DNA from: Promethearchaeota archaeon
GTDB lineage: Archaea > Asgardarchaeota > Lokiarchaeia > Sigyniarchaeales > SOKP01
Direction: 5' to 3'
Assembly: GCA_019058245.1 (NCBI GenBank)
Contig: JAHPZJ010000030.1
Coordinates: 62,001-126,000 of the forward strand
Length of the DNA: 64,000 nt
In this document: piece by piece, positions 26,890 through 36,616 of the stretch
Layout: every line of letters starts with the position of its first letter
Numbering within the stretch: the stretch's first letter is position 1
Made by a program: the position numbers and the translations under genes
The notes under the pieces: generated by a model
Told to the model about the DNA's origin: nothing
What the model saw: the letters and a program-made list of their open reading frames with translations, nothing else
Databases searched by the model: none

Positions 26890-27846
26890 ATGAAAATATT
26901 ATTATTCGGTCCAGCTGGAGCAGGTAAGACATCACTAATGCGAACAACTTGTCTTGGGTATAATTTCATGAAAGTCTTAAACTTAAAACCTACCAAAGGT
27001 GTATCTCGAGAGAACTTTATTTTCCGTGGTATTATGGAACTCAACGTTTGGGATCTTGGAGGTCAAGAACGCTACATGGAACGATATTTTTCAGAATCTC
27101 AACGTGAGCTAATATTTTCAGAAGCAACAACTGCTGTTTTTATGGTTGATTCTGCTGCGATTGACCCTGAAGTACGTGAAATTTTTGAAAAATTCTTGAA
27201 ATATGTTATAGAATTTTCTCCTAAAATCAGCATGATTTATGTTTTATTGAATAAAATTGACTTAGATGATTCGAAAGAAGATGAATACTATGAAATACTA
27301 ACAAAGGATTTAAATAATGGTTTAATGGATAGAATCTCGTTTACTCCAGTATCAGTAAAAGAAGGGAGTGCTCAACATAGATTAATTGAAATTCTTGATT
27401 ACGAGATTCAAAAAAATACTTTATCGATGCAACGTTTAGGTAAGATACGCCATTTATTGGATGAGTTGAAAATTAATACTTTATCCGAATATCTTTTATT
27501 CAATCAACCCGATGGACTATTGATTTCCTCTACTTTTGGTAAGTTTGAATCAAAACCATTACAGTTTATGAAATTTGAAATTGGAACCTTAGATTCTAAT
27601 ATTTACAGTATCTATCAACAAATTATGGAACTTCAAAATGTATCAAGCCTATCTCCTTTATCTTTATCAACTGTAGTCTATGAATCAGATAATTGTTGGA
27701 TTTTAGTGAAGGAAGTAAGTAATGGAGCTGTTTTAATGGCAGTAACACGAAATAAGAGCCCAGAAGTTTTTTCTAGTGTTATGAACGCTTTAACAGGTGA
27801 AGAATTTAAAAATTTATCATTTTATTTGAGATCTGCTGATTACTGA
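26890..27846 (+). CDS. Rag/Gtr-like GTPase with C-terminal roadblock/longin-like domain
   Basis: A 318-residue protein. Residues 1-185 form a Ras-superfamily GTPase with G1 GPAGAGKT at 7-14, switch I Thr35, G3 WDLGGQE at 54-60 and G4 NKID at 121-124. Residues about 190-318 form a mixed alpha/beta domain (LGKIRHLLDEL, then strand-rich DGLLISSTFGKFE and CWILVKEVSNGAVLMAVT) that resembles a roadblock/longin fold. This layout is that of Rag/Gtr GTPases, which in eukaryotes anchor nutrient signalling at lysosomes, and similar proteins are a hallmark of Asgard genomes. All catalytic motifs are intact here, unlike the GTPase at 10612. Partner and membrane site are unknown. Confidence 0.88.
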   Translation: MKILLFGPAGAGKTSLMRTTCLGYNFMKVLNLKPTKGVSRENFIFRGIMELNVWDLGGQERYMERYFSESQRELIFSEATTAVFMVDSAAIDPEVREIFEKFLKYVIEFSPKISMIYVLLNKIDLDDSKEDEYYEILTKDLNNGLMDRISFTPVSVKEGSAQHRLIEILDYEIQKNTLSMQRLGKIRHLLDELKINTLSEYLLFNQPDGLLISSTFGKFESKPLQFMKFEIGTLDSNIYSIYQQIMELQNVSSLSPLSLSTVVYESDNCWILVKEVSNGAVLMAVTRNKSPEVFSSVMNALTGEEFKNLSFYLRSADY

Positions 27847-27896
27847 ATATAAGAAATGAAAAGAAAAAATTTGAGTTTATATAATTTTTATATTGT

Positions 27897-28736
27897 TTAT
27901 TCTTCTTTATCATTCAAGCCAATCTTTGATAAGAATATTTGTTTTTTGGCATGATGAGGCCTTCTAATTACTGTATCATTTGATTTTTCAATCTCTCTCG
28001 CTTTATCACACATTAGAGCTGCATTTCTCATCATTTCATGAGCTGCAGCTAATAATGGCATATAATCCGATCTTTCTTTCAATTGGAAGCATGCTTTTGC
28101 TGTTAATCTTGATACTGTAGCTGCAATTTCAAATGCAGCAATTGCTTTAGCTCTAGCGTAAGGATTAGAGAATTTAGCAGCTTCAGTTGCCTTATTTGCA
28201 TCAATAATAATATTAGGTAAAACAGGGGTTCTGACTTCAAGCATATCTAAAATAACTTTATTTAATTCTTCAGCAATAACCTGAAGTGCTCCGGTGATAG
28301 CCAAAACCTTTAATAAATCAGAGTTGAATATACTCATTTCAATATGATCAAGAAAAGGTCTACGTGCTCCGATCATACTATCACAATTCACTAATATATA
28401 CCCCATGTTCTTTTCTTTTATCTCATCAATAGACTTTTTAGCAGGGGCATCAGAAATTACTATGGTGGGAATATTTCCCGCCATTTCTCTCGCTGCTTTA
28501 GGCCCTGGTAATGCTGCATTTGGACTTGACATAATTATTAATTCAGGCCCCCATTTCAATAAATCCTCCATAGTTTTTGTGCATATTTCTGGAGGATGCA
28601 TTTTTGCACCAGAAGTAACTTCATGGACACTTATTCTTGTAGATTCAGCACGCTCATCCATTAAGAAAGCGAGAAGTAATGAGGACCCAATAGTTCCATT
28701 CTTCAAAATTCCAATTTTAAGTACTTTTTCGCTCAT
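27897..28736 (-). CDS. mtd: F420-dependent methylenetetrahydromethanopterin dehydrogenase
   Basis: Reversibly oxidises methylene-H4MPT to methenyl-H4MPT with F420. The 279 residues match the family's 270-280. Diagnostic parts are KIGILKNGTIGSSLLLAFL at 6-24, DERAES, TSGAKMHPPE near 41-50, IISSPNAALPGP-type segment near 68-79 (here IMSSPNAALPGP) and NCDSMIGARRPFLDH near 117-131. Divergent from ftr across a 632-bp spacer. Confidence 0.97.
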   Translation of the reverse strand: MSEKVLKIGILKNGTIGSSLLLAFLMDERAESTRISVHEVTSGAKMHPPEICTKTMEDLLKWGPELIIMSSPNAALPGPKAAREMAGNIPTIVISDAPAKKSIDEIKEKNMGYILVNCDSMIGARRPFLDHIEMSIFNSDLLKVLAITGALQVIAEELNKVILDMLEVRTPVLPNIIIDANKATEAAKFSNPYARAKAIAAFEIAATVSRLTAKACFQLKERSDYMPLLAAAHEMMRNAALMCDKAREIEKSNDTVIRRPHHAKKQIFLSKIGLNDKEE

Positions 28737-28937
28737 TTTTCAAAATCTAAAGTATATCTTTCAATTATAAATTTAAATATAATACTTATCAATTTTTCAA
28801 AGTTTTTAATTTTTGTTTTAAATTTTACAAAATAATGAATCCTATTAATAAAGATTATTATTTTTATTAATAATATCAATGATTATTAAACAAATTTAAT
28901 ACAAATTGTTTACATAAAGGTTTTGCATAGTTGTTTT

Positions 28938-28977
28938 ACTCAATAGGGCTAAAATCAGTAGCCTCTATCGAATGAGT
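28938..28977. ncRNA. Possible structured RNA or long imperfect hairpin in the mtd-ftr spacer
   Basis: Arms ACTCA-ATAG-GGCT and AGCC-(T)-CTAT-(CGAA)-TGAGT can form 13 base pairs with one bulge, one internal loop and a 9-base apical loop. It lies in the 28737-29368 spacer (632 bp), which otherwise has only tiny frames (longest seen about 26 codons from 28972) and is noticeably richer in C and G between about 28920 and 29260 than other spacers. Strand and function cannot be told; it could be an untranslated leader, a small RNA or decayed coding sequence. Confidence 0.3.
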
Positions 28978-29368
28978 TTTCAAATAATTCCCAGCTACTT
29001 TCCTATTCTGAAAAATATCCTTAATCTATTACGCATGAATTTTCAGCTCTAGTATCCTCCTCGTCAGATGAAAATCTTTTTTTAATTGTAAGTGTGGTTT
29101 TCAGTAAATATTAGAGTCGTTCCATTCTAATTTTAAAAAAGGTTCTTTCTTCTGATCTAACCATTTTTTTTTAATCTATTAATGTCACTCAGTCATCCTT
29201 AAGTCTTAAACAATAAGATTAGCTTGATTTATACTAATTTAACCCTTTAATCTCTTTCCTCATGAAATACACAAATTTTTTTAAAATTCTTTAATAATTT
29301 TTAATAAAGTAAATAAAAGCAATTATAATACAATTTAAAAAAAAATACAACTTTAAGGTATAATCAAA

Positions 29369-30280
29369 ATGGAGATTAATGGTGTAGAGATTGAAAATAC
29401 CTATTGTGAAGCGTTTGGAACGGTATTTACTCGAGTTTTAGTGACCGCAAAGAATAAGAAATGGGCTACAATAGCTGCAAAGGAAGTAACTGGTTATGGG
29501 ACATCAACAATTGGTTGCGATGCTGAAGCAGGAATTGATATGTTTGTATCTGCAGAAAATACACCAGATAAACGTCCAGGCGTAATACTAATGTTTTTTA
29601 AAAACAAAAAGGATGAGATGAGTATGGTTTTAACTCATCGAATTGGGGAATGTATTTTAACCTGCCCTACAACTTCATGTTTTGATGCTCTAAATGAATC
29701 CCTTGATGCAACTAAGGAATTTGAAATTAAATCTGGTAATAATTTAAAATTCTTTGGAGATGGATTCCAAGAAATGCTTGAGGGTGTTTATCCATTTGAG
29801 GCATTTAAAATTCCTGTTATGAGCGGTGAATTTATTGTTCAAAGCTCTTTTAAAGTGGGAAAAGGAATAGCTGGTGGAAATTTTTTAATTATCGGCAAAG
29901 ATCAAGATTCTACATTAGAAGCTGCAGAAAAAGCAATTGATGCAATTAATGCTGTTCCTAATGTAATTACGCCTTTCCCAGGTGGTATTGTACGATCTGG
30001 ATCAAAAGTTGGATCCAAGTATAAATTCATGCGAGCTTCTACGAATGAAAAATATTGTCCAACTTTGAAAACAAAAATTGAAGATTCACAATTAAAAGAT
30101 GAAGATAACTGTGTTTATGAGATTATTCTTGATGGTGCTACAGAACTGGCAATTAAAAGCGCTTTAAAATTGGGAATTGAAGCAGCAGTCACAGTTCCAG
30201 GGATAAATCGTATATCTGCAGGTAATTATGGAGGAAATCTTGGCAAATTTCAATATAATCTTTTTGACATTTTAGGTTAG
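29369..30280 (+). CDS. ftr: Formylmethanofuran:tetrahydromethanopterin formyltransferase
   Basis: Transfers the formyl group between formylmethanofuran and H4MPT. At 303 residues it is near the family's about 297. Family segments are the opening MEINGVEIENTYCEAFGT, EVTGYGTSTIGCDAEAGID near 41-59, RIGECILTCPTTSCF near 91-105, GGNFLIIGK near 172 and VPGINRISAGNYGGNLG near 276-292. With Mch and Mtd it gives three consecutive H4MPT steps in this window. The presence of Ftr implies a formylmethanofuran dehydrogenase elsewhere. Confidence 0.97.
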   Translation: MEINGVEIENTYCEAFGTVFTRVLVTAKNKKWATIAAKEVTGYGTSTIGCDAEAGIDMFVSAENTPDKRPGVILMFFKNKKDEMSMVLTHRIGECILTCPTTSCFDALNESLDATKEFEIKSGNNLKFFGDGFQEMLEGVYPFEAFKIPVMSGEFIVQSSFKVGKGIAGGNFLIIGKDQDSTLEAAEKAIDAINAVPNVITPFPGGIVRSGSKVGSKYKFMRASTNEKYCPTLKTKIEDSQLKDEDNCVYEIILDGATELAIKSALKLGIEAAVTVPGINRISAGNYGGNLGKFQYNLFDILG

Positions 30281-30328
30281 ATAAAGATATAAAAAATCAA
30301 AAAATGAGTTTGAAATTATATACTTAAA

Positions 30329-32056
30329 TTATAATTTTCTTTTTATTTTTCGTGTAGAAACTCCATCTTGCTCTTCTTCTTTTTCATCCTTTGTTTCTAT
30401 TATTTCCTCATTCTTGGATTTCTCATCAATAGTTTCGACTTTTACCTTTTTCTTTTTAATTGATTTTTTAGATGGAATTGTCTTTTTATCGGCAGATATA
30501 GGTTGACGTCCAATAAATTTCGATTTATAATATAGAACTATTATCCCAATACCAACTAATACTCCAATACTTATTCCACTAAAAAACACGATCCATGGTA
30601 TATAATTACTTAAAATATCTGGAACAATTCTTATCTCTTGAGGAGCAATATTATAATCATCAATAAGACTTGTTACTGCTCCATCAGTATCTATCACAAA
30701 TATATACACCACCCATATTCCGCTAATTAAATCTTGAGTCCTGATGGTAATTTCAGTATCTTCTCCTATATACTCTCGCGTTATATTGAACCATTCATCA
30801 TAATCATTTAGAAGGGCAACTTTTACAGCCGAAACACCTTTCTCATCTGATACATTAAAAGTAAATACAAAATCACCACCATAAAATACAGAAATGCTCT
30901 CGTTCATAGACAATCCATTAATTTTATAACTATGTATTTTAGGAGGCATATTTTTAACCTCTAAATAAGCGTCTTTCGAATCAATTCCACCAGCATCATC
31001 TTCGACAGTGACAACGACTCTAAACCTTCCAATTGGATTGTTAGCAGAAGGCGCATAAGAGTATGTAAAAAGATCATTCCCCATATAGTCCATAAAATTA
31101 CTAGCAACAAGATTCCCTTCAGAACTGTAGAGATCTGTATAAACAGCGAGATCATCAGCAGCAGTTTCTAAATCCGTTATATTTGCTGAAATTTCAAACC
31201 TCTCTGTTCTAAAAATTTCCTGGGGAGAGAGAGAAATCTCGGAAGTAATAATTGGATCAGAATTTTTAACGTAGAATGGAAAATAAGCTGCTGCCTTTTT
31301 ATTATTGAGTTCATCAGTCATATTTATTTTTAAATAATACATTTTATTTATTTGTTGGAAAGTCTCATTATCAATTAGAAGGGTGAAATAATAGACATTA
31401 CTTTGAAGATTTAATAAGTTATTTTGCGTAGCTTCATCCATACTATCAACAATTGTAAGATCCCATTGAAAATTATAAGTCTTTCCGTTGTCACTGTCGA
31501 AAGTATCTACATTCACTTCAGCTGCTAATGTTTTGTTAATAAAATATTCAGTACTAGAATCCCCATCTAATGAAAGGCTCGCATCGTAATTTGAATCTAG
31601 TTTGAAGTTTGTATAGGTTGTGTGATCATTCAATAGAACATTAGTATTATTATATATTAAAAAACTGACGTTATAAATTCCAAGCAGATTATTATATTTT
31701 GGTTTGAATTCATATGTAAAATTGCCATTACCCATAGAAGTCATATTATAATTTATAATAGTACTATTGGGAAATTTTATCTCCATAAGTACATAATTAG
31801 CATAAGGAAAATTGCTTGTTGTATTAATTGTAAAATTTACAGATTCAAACAATCGATATATTTTAGTGGCATTTTGAAATATGTCAGAATAATTTAAGGG
31901 GATTGTTGAGAGTTTAGGGGCAAGAGGTCTTTCTGTTTCATAAATTTCTTTACTAATTGGTTGATGTTTATTTATAGAAAAAAAATTTGAACATGAATTA
32001 ATTCCAAGAAATAAAATTGAAAAAAGGATTATGATTTGGTATCGTTTCTTTATCAT
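30329..32056 (-). CDS. Membrane-anchored extracellular protein with Ig-like repeats
   Basis: A 575-residue protein. An N-terminal hydrophobic segment (about 8-23, IIILFSILFLGINS) acts as signal peptide or anchor. The ectodomain is strand-rich, with several Ig-like/cadherin-like units of about 90-100 residues (for example the DLETAADDLAVYTDLYSSEGN region and DEKGVSAVKVALLND). A transmembrane helix lies near 488-512 (WIVFFSGISIGVLVGIGIIVLYY), followed by a very basic then acidic cytoplasmic tail (KKSIKKKKVKVE and later EEIIETKDEKEEEQ). Many N-x-S/T sites suggest N-glycosylation. Follows the 931-residue gene by 7 bp, so they are probably one operon and one surface complex. Confidence 0.75.
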   Translation of the reverse strand: MIKKRYQIIILFSILFLGINSCSNFFSINKHQPISKEIYETERPLAPKLSTIPLNYSDIFQNATKIYRLFESVNFTINTTSNFPYANYVLMEIKFPNSTIINYNMTSMGNGNFTYEFKPKYNNLLGIYNVSFLIYNNTNVLLNDHTTYTNFKLDSNYDASLSLDGDSSTEYFINKTLAAEVNVDTFDSDNGKTYNFQWDLTIVDSMDEATQNNLLNLQSNVYYFTLLIDNETFQQINKMYYLKINMTDELNNKKAAAYFPFYVKNSDPIITSEISLSPQEIFRTERFEISANITDLETAADDLAVYTDLYSSEGNLVASNFMDYMGNDLFTYSYAPSANNPIGRFRVVVTVEDDAGGIDSKDAYLEVKNMPPKIHSYKINGLSMNESISVFYGGDFVFTFNVSDEKGVSAVKVALLNDYDEWFNITREYIGEDTEITIRTQDLISGIWVVYIFVIDTDGAVTSLIDDYNIAPQEIRIVPDILSNYIPWIVFFSGISIGVLVGIGIIVLYYKSKFIGRQPISADKKTIPSKKSIKKKKVKVETIDEKSKNEEIIETKDEKEEEQDGVSTRKIKRKL

Positions 32057-32063
32057 TAGGATC

Positions 32064-34859
32064 TCATCTTGTTAATTTCTTATGTTTTATTTCTCTATTT
32101 TTAAAAAATAAAATTAATCCTATGGGGATTATAATTGGTAAGACATAGAATAGAACTAAATTCAAAGCAGTGAGTTCTAAGTTAGTTTCAAAACTAAATC
32201 TTTCAATTTCATTATTAGAACTATCTTTTAACACAAATTTAAAGTTTTTAGTCCCAAATTCATAAGGATTTATAGTAGGGTTTACTTTTGCTACAATTCT
32301 ATTTTCTCCAGAATCTAATTCATCTAAATTAGTTGATATAGACTTCCCATTTAAATATAAAGAAAAATTTTCTGAATTTTCTTGGTTATTCTTAATTATT
32401 AATATTAAATAAGCTGGTTTACCTTGAGGTACTTCATCTGGAAAATTAACACTGATTAATTCAAATTTAGGGAGGATATTTACTTCAAATAACTCAGAAT
32501 AATATTCTGTGTTATATATTGAAATACTCATTCTAATACTAATTGTTTCTCTATTTATATTATCTAATGATTTTAAATAGTAAGAAACAGTCTTTATTTC
32601 ATTTTCCATAAGTACTTCCTCTTGAATAAAATCCTCAATATAACCCTCTTCACTTCCACTGAAGCTTACATTACAAGTTTGAGCTATATCAGGAAGAAAA
32701 TTCTTTAAAACCATTGATACCCTTATAGAATCGCCACTAACAATTTCACCTTGATATAATAAGTTACTATACTCAAAAGGATATCCAATTTCTATTGATT
32801 TTTTTATCTCTAAGTATATTACATTACCACTCTTAATTCTAAAATATATATCGGTATCTCCTGGAGTAGCACCTGATTTAGCAGCAAGATTAAAATCTAT
32901 TCGTTTTTCTTCAAAAGCAATAAAATCTATTTGTTGAGGAGGGTATACAATTAATTGGTCTCCCTCTAAGGAGGCTGTTAAATTTAAATTATTACTACGA
33001 GTATAATTTATGAATAAAGACACATTTATTACTGTTCCTTGAATTAAATTACTCACTAATCCCTCAATTGATAAATCATTTACTCCAGATATCACATTAA
33101 ATCGTTTTAAAGATGATGTTAATTTAAAGTAAGATGTATTAGCCCATATATATAAGTAATATCCATCTGTTATAGGGAAAGTATCTAGAATCGGATAAGT
33201 AAAAGAAAATGATGCTGTACCGTTAGTTAAGTTATTAAATTGGTTGAGTAAAACTTCATTTTGATCCTTAAAAATATGATTAATAGTATAATTAGTTATG
33301 TTATATTGTACTGTAAAAGGCAAATATTCTTTATTACTTGTATTATAATATTTTCTATTTATCTTAAAAGAATAAGTTGTTGTTAAATTCATTACATCTT
33401 GATTAAAAATAAAATCTGGTACATCTCCCGATTCATTGTAATTGCATTCCAAGGCTGTACTATTATAAATATTAAAAGCATCTAAATAAGCTTTACATAA
33501 TTTTATATTTGCATTGAATGATTTATCACTATCAGTTAAAGAATAATTATATGCATGGTTAATTTTATCATAAAGGTTAGATTCTATGGATTTGGACATA
33601 TTCACAGCTCTATCATAGTATGTTACATTTCCTGTAACTTCAAATAATTTCAAACATGCTCTCATCATCATGGCATTGCTATCAAGATTTATGTTTTTTT
33701 CTATATTATTCCAACTTTGGTCACATGAATTATTATAAAGTTTACTCTCAGTATCATATAGGTTTTTATCTAAGCTATTGTATAACTGTTTAGCCATAGT
33801 AAGATAATTAGAATCATTTTGCATTCCTGATGCGATCCAAAATTCTAATAATGTAATTATACCTAAAGCATTCGTGCTTAAGTGGTAATACGTTGACGTT
33901 GCTCCGACACTGTTCCATAGTATATTTGCATCATAGTAAAAAGCATGCTGACTACCATCCCACATCTTAGTATCAATTTTGTTCATAGTTAGATTTGCGA
34001 GTTGTAAAGCTCTATCTCTTAGAGTGTCATCTGATCTGAGATCATAAAAAGTGCGATGAAGTAATAGGTTTGCTAATATACTATAAAAGTTGCTTTCAGT
34101 ATATTTTACGTGGTCTCCTGTAGATGAAGAATTGGAATTATAGAATCCATAATTCACGTCATCCCAAAATTCCGAGGAGTTTATTAAATAAAAAATTTCT
34201 TTAATAGAATCAATTACGGATTCTTCACCAATAGATATACTTTCAAGATCATCAATTCCAATATTTTCAATTAGCAGAAAAATTGGTAAAAGATTATCAG
34301 TAAGGTATCTATTAGATTCCTTTACTTCTCCCGTTGTACCATTGATTGATTTTACAAACCCATACTCATAATTACTTATATTATCTTCAAACCAAAGAGT
34401 ACTGTTTTTTAGATTTAGATAAATTGAAAATGTCTCTAGATCATCTATTTCCGTTTTCATTAGAGAGTTATAATAGAGTAAATTGTCTTCTGAAAAAGTT
34501 GTATTATCAATAATAGCACCATCATTATCACCATATCTATAATAAGTAGAAATATCAAAATCTAAACTTGAAGTATAATTAATCTCAAAAAAATCTCGGA
34601 TTAAATCGAAATTTTTAGTGTATGGATCTTGCAGTAAAGATGTTGTAGAAGATGACTGCAGTTTATTAACCAATTGTTCAGAAGTGTTACTATTGTTTGT
34701 GTTGGAAAAATTATTTGAATATTCAGTTAAATAAGTAACATTGTTTATATGAATGAAATTAAGTAAGAGTAGAAATAAAAAGACGAAGCATATTATTATC
34801 TTTAAACCTTGGTTTTTCTGACTTCTTTTTGTGAAGTTGAACGGATTTGAAAATTTCAT
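32064..34859 (-). CDS. Large membrane-anchored extracellular protein, alpha/alpha-toroid-like plus beta domains
   Basis: A 931-residue protein with an N-terminal hydrophobic segment (about 17-36) and a C-terminal transmembrane helix (about 903-920, LNLVLFYVLPIIIPIGLILFF) followed by a short basic tail. The middle (about 115-475) has repeated helical units with phrases such as WDGSQHAFYYDANI, TMAKQLYNSLDKN and MMRACLKLFEVTGNVTYYDRAV. These resemble the alpha/alpha-toroid of N-acylglucosamine epimerase or six-hairpin glycosidase folds. The rest (about 500-900) looks like consecutive Ig-like domains. N-x-S/T sites are very frequent. Catalytic residues cannot be assigned, so it may be an enzyme or a glycan-binding protein. 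Upstream partner of the 575-residue gene. Confidence 0.7.
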   Translation of the reverse strand: MKFSNPFNFTKRSQKNQGLKIIICFVFLFLLLLNFIHINNVTYLTEYSNNFSNTNNSNTSEQLVNKLQSSSTTSLLQDPYTKNFDLIRDFFEINYTSSLDFDISTYYRYGDNDGAIIDNTTFSEDNLLYYNSLMKTEIDDLETFSIYLNLKNSTLWFEDNISNYEYGFVKSINGTTGEVKESNRYLTDNLLPIFLLIENIGIDDLESISIGEESVIDSIKEIFYLINSSEFWDDVNYGFYNSNSSSTGDHVKYTESNFYSILANLLLHRTFYDLRSDDTLRDRALQLANLTMNKIDTKMWDGSQHAFYYDANILWNSVGATSTYYHLSTNALGIITLLEFWIASGMQNDSNYLTMAKQLYNSLDKNLYDTESKLYNNSCDQSWNNIEKNINLDSNAMMMRACLKLFEVTGNVTYYDRAVNMSKSIESNLYDKINHAYNYSLTDSDKSFNANIKLCKAYLDAFNIYNSTALECNYNESGDVPDFIFNQDVMNLTTTYSFKINRKYYNTSNKEYLPFTVQYNITNYTINHIFKDQNEVLLNQFNNLTNGTASFSFTYPILDTFPITDGYYLYIWANTSYFKLTSSLKRFNVISGVNDLSIEGLVSNLIQGTVINVSLFINYTRSNNLNLTASLEGDQLIVYPPQQIDFIAFEEKRIDFNLAAKSGATPGDTDIYFRIKSGNVIYLEIKKSIEIGYPFEYSNLLYQGEIVSGDSIRVSMVLKNFLPDIAQTCNVSFSGSEEGYIEDFIQEEVLMENEIKTVSYYLKSLDNINRETISIRMSISIYNTEYYSELFEVNILPKFELISVNFPDEVPQGKPAYLILIIKNNQENSENFSLYLNGKSISTNLDELDSGENRIVAKVNPTINPYEFGTKNFKFVLKDSSNNEIERFSFETNLELTALNLVLFYVLPIIIPIGLILFFKNREIKHKKLTR

Positions 34860-34995
34860 TATTACACTACTAGAGCAATTAAATAAGTATTTACCAAAGT
34901 TTCCTTATTAAATTATATTTGTAAAATATCCTTCTCTTTAAAATTTTTTCTGAAGATATCAAATAGATCAAAATATTTAGCAAAATTGTAAGTAT

Positions 34996-36489
34996 TTACT
35001 CTTCTTGCTTCTTTTTTATTATATTAGCAAGTTCCGAGATGTTTAACCTTTTTTGATCCATTGAATCACGTTCTCTAATGGTTACTGTATTATCTTCTAA
35101 TGATTCATAATCAATAGTTATGCACCATTTTGTTCCTAATTCGTCTTGTCTTCGATATCTTTTTCCTATAGAGCCCGCAGCGTCAAAGAATGAATTAATA
35201 CGATTTTCTAATAATTCTCTATGGATTTTTAAAGCTAATTTTTTAATATCTTCTTTATTTTTAACGAGTGGAAAAACAGCTACGGTATTGGGCGCTAATC
35301 TTTGATTTATCTTTAAATTAATTCTTCCTTGATCTATTATGAAATTAGTTTCTAAGAGTGTATATATTATTCTATCAATTCCAAATGCAATTTCGAGAAC
35401 TTGTGGTACTTCTTTAATTTTTGAATCAGAACCCATACTAACTTCGAAATTTTGTTTTGAATATTCAGCATGCCTTTTTAAATCATAATCAGTTCTATCA
35501 TGAATACCACAAATTTCTACCCATCCAAATTGCCTTGTTTTAATTTCTAAATCCCATGCATCATCAGCATAATGAGCTCGCTCATTAATAGAATGCTGTC
35601 TAAATCGTATTAATGGTTCTGGAATACCTAATATTTTAGTTAAGTGATAACCTATAAATAAACAATAAGCATAAGCTGGTTTTTTAAGAATTCCATTTTT
35701 TATAGCATTGTCAAGCGATATCGCATTAATTTTACTGTCATCTTTTTCTTGTTGTTTCCAGTCTAGGAGGGGTAATTTTTCATTTTTAACCTCATTAAAT
35801 TCTTCAAAGTTCATTTCCAATTCCTTACTTATAAAAATTTGCAGTTCGAATTGATCAAAAGCTCTCATTCTGAGGACTCCTTGCCTTGGTGATATTTCAT
35901 TTCTGTAAGCTTTGCCAAATTGGAAAATTTTTATAGGATATTGTCGTCGAGCATCTTGATTTAATCGATTAAATAATAAATAAGTAGTTGTAGCTGTTTC
36001 TGGACGTAGATAAGCAATTGTATTATTTCCTACAGAGGTTTTTAACATCAAGTTATATTCTTCTATTCTCTCAAATGGTATATCACATTTAGGGCAAGTT
36101 AAGTTATATTTTTCAATTAAAATTTCCATTTCTTTAAACGATAATCCCTCTCTTACTTGATCTGGTAAATTTTCTTGAAGAAATTTATCTGCTCTATATA
36201 GGGTTTTACATTTATTACATCTTATTACAGGATCGATAAATCTTTCTAAGTGCCCTGAGGCTTCCCATACAATACTGGGCATAATTGTTGGGCACTCAAC
36301 CTCCCCAAATCCAAAATAACGACATTCTCGTCTGAAAATATCTAATATATTATTTTTAAGAGCCATCCCTGCTGGACCATAAGAATAAAACCCTGCAAAT
36401 CCTCCATAAATTTCTGGTGAGGGGCCCCATATGAATCCCCTTCTCCTAAGCAATGAATTAAAGGTTTCTATGTTATCTTCGATCTTCAT
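34996..36489 (-). CDS. glyS: Glycyl-tRNA synthetase (class II, alpha2 type)
   Basis: Charges tRNA-Gly. The 497 residues open with FNSLLRRRGFIWGPSPEIYGG (positions 10-30), typical of the eukaryote/archaeal alpha2 enzyme. Class II motif 2 is RNEISPRQGVLRMRAFDQFE near 194-213, and motif 3 is in EIAFGIDRIIYTLLE near 368-382. A CxxC zinc-ribbon-like pair (CNKCKTLY, CPKCD) lies in the insertion near 91-138. The C-terminal anticodon-binding domain contains AVFPLVKNKEDI and DELGTKWCITIDYE. The gene is not linked to the gcv operon. Confidence 0.97.
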   Translation of the reverse strand: MKIEDNIETFNSLLRRRGFIWGPSPEIYGGFAGFYSYGPAGMALKNNILDIFRRECRYFGFGEVECPTIMPSIVWEASGHLERFIDPVIRCNKCKTLYRADKFLQENLPDQVREGLSFKEMEILIEKYNLTCPKCDIPFERIEEYNLMLKTSVGNNTIAYLRPETATTTYLLFNRLNQDARRQYPIKIFQFGKAYRNEISPRQGVLRMRAFDQFELQIFISKELEMNFEEFNEVKNEKLPLLDWKQQEKDDSKINAISLDNAIKNGILKKPAYAYCLFIGYHLTKILGIPEPLIRFRQHSINERAHYADDAWDLEIKTRQFGWVEICGIHDRTDYDLKRHAEYSKQNFEVSMGSDSKIKEVPQVLEIAFGIDRIIYTLLETNFIIDQGRINLKINQRLAPNTVAVFPLVKNKEDIKKLALKIHRELLENRINSFFDAAGSIGKRYRRQDELGTKWCITIDYESLEDNTVTIRERDSMDQKRLNISELANIIKKKQEE

Positions 36490-36616
36490 ATAGTTTTAAA
36501 AAGTGTTTGATTCTATTTGTATTTTAAGAATTTGAAAAAATAAAATTAAATTTTTATAAGAGAAATATAATAATATTATTATTATTTCTTAAAAGTTAAA
36601 AAAAAATTGACTTGTC

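Noticed and set aside
28405..28770. 121-residue plus-strand frame over the mtd 5' half
   Set aside because: Antisense shadow; mtd on the minus strand is unambiguous.
28737..29368. tRNA or C/D-box RNA gene in the mtd-ftr spacer
   Set aside because: No cloverleaf with a TPsiC loop and no paired C and D boxes were found on either strand.
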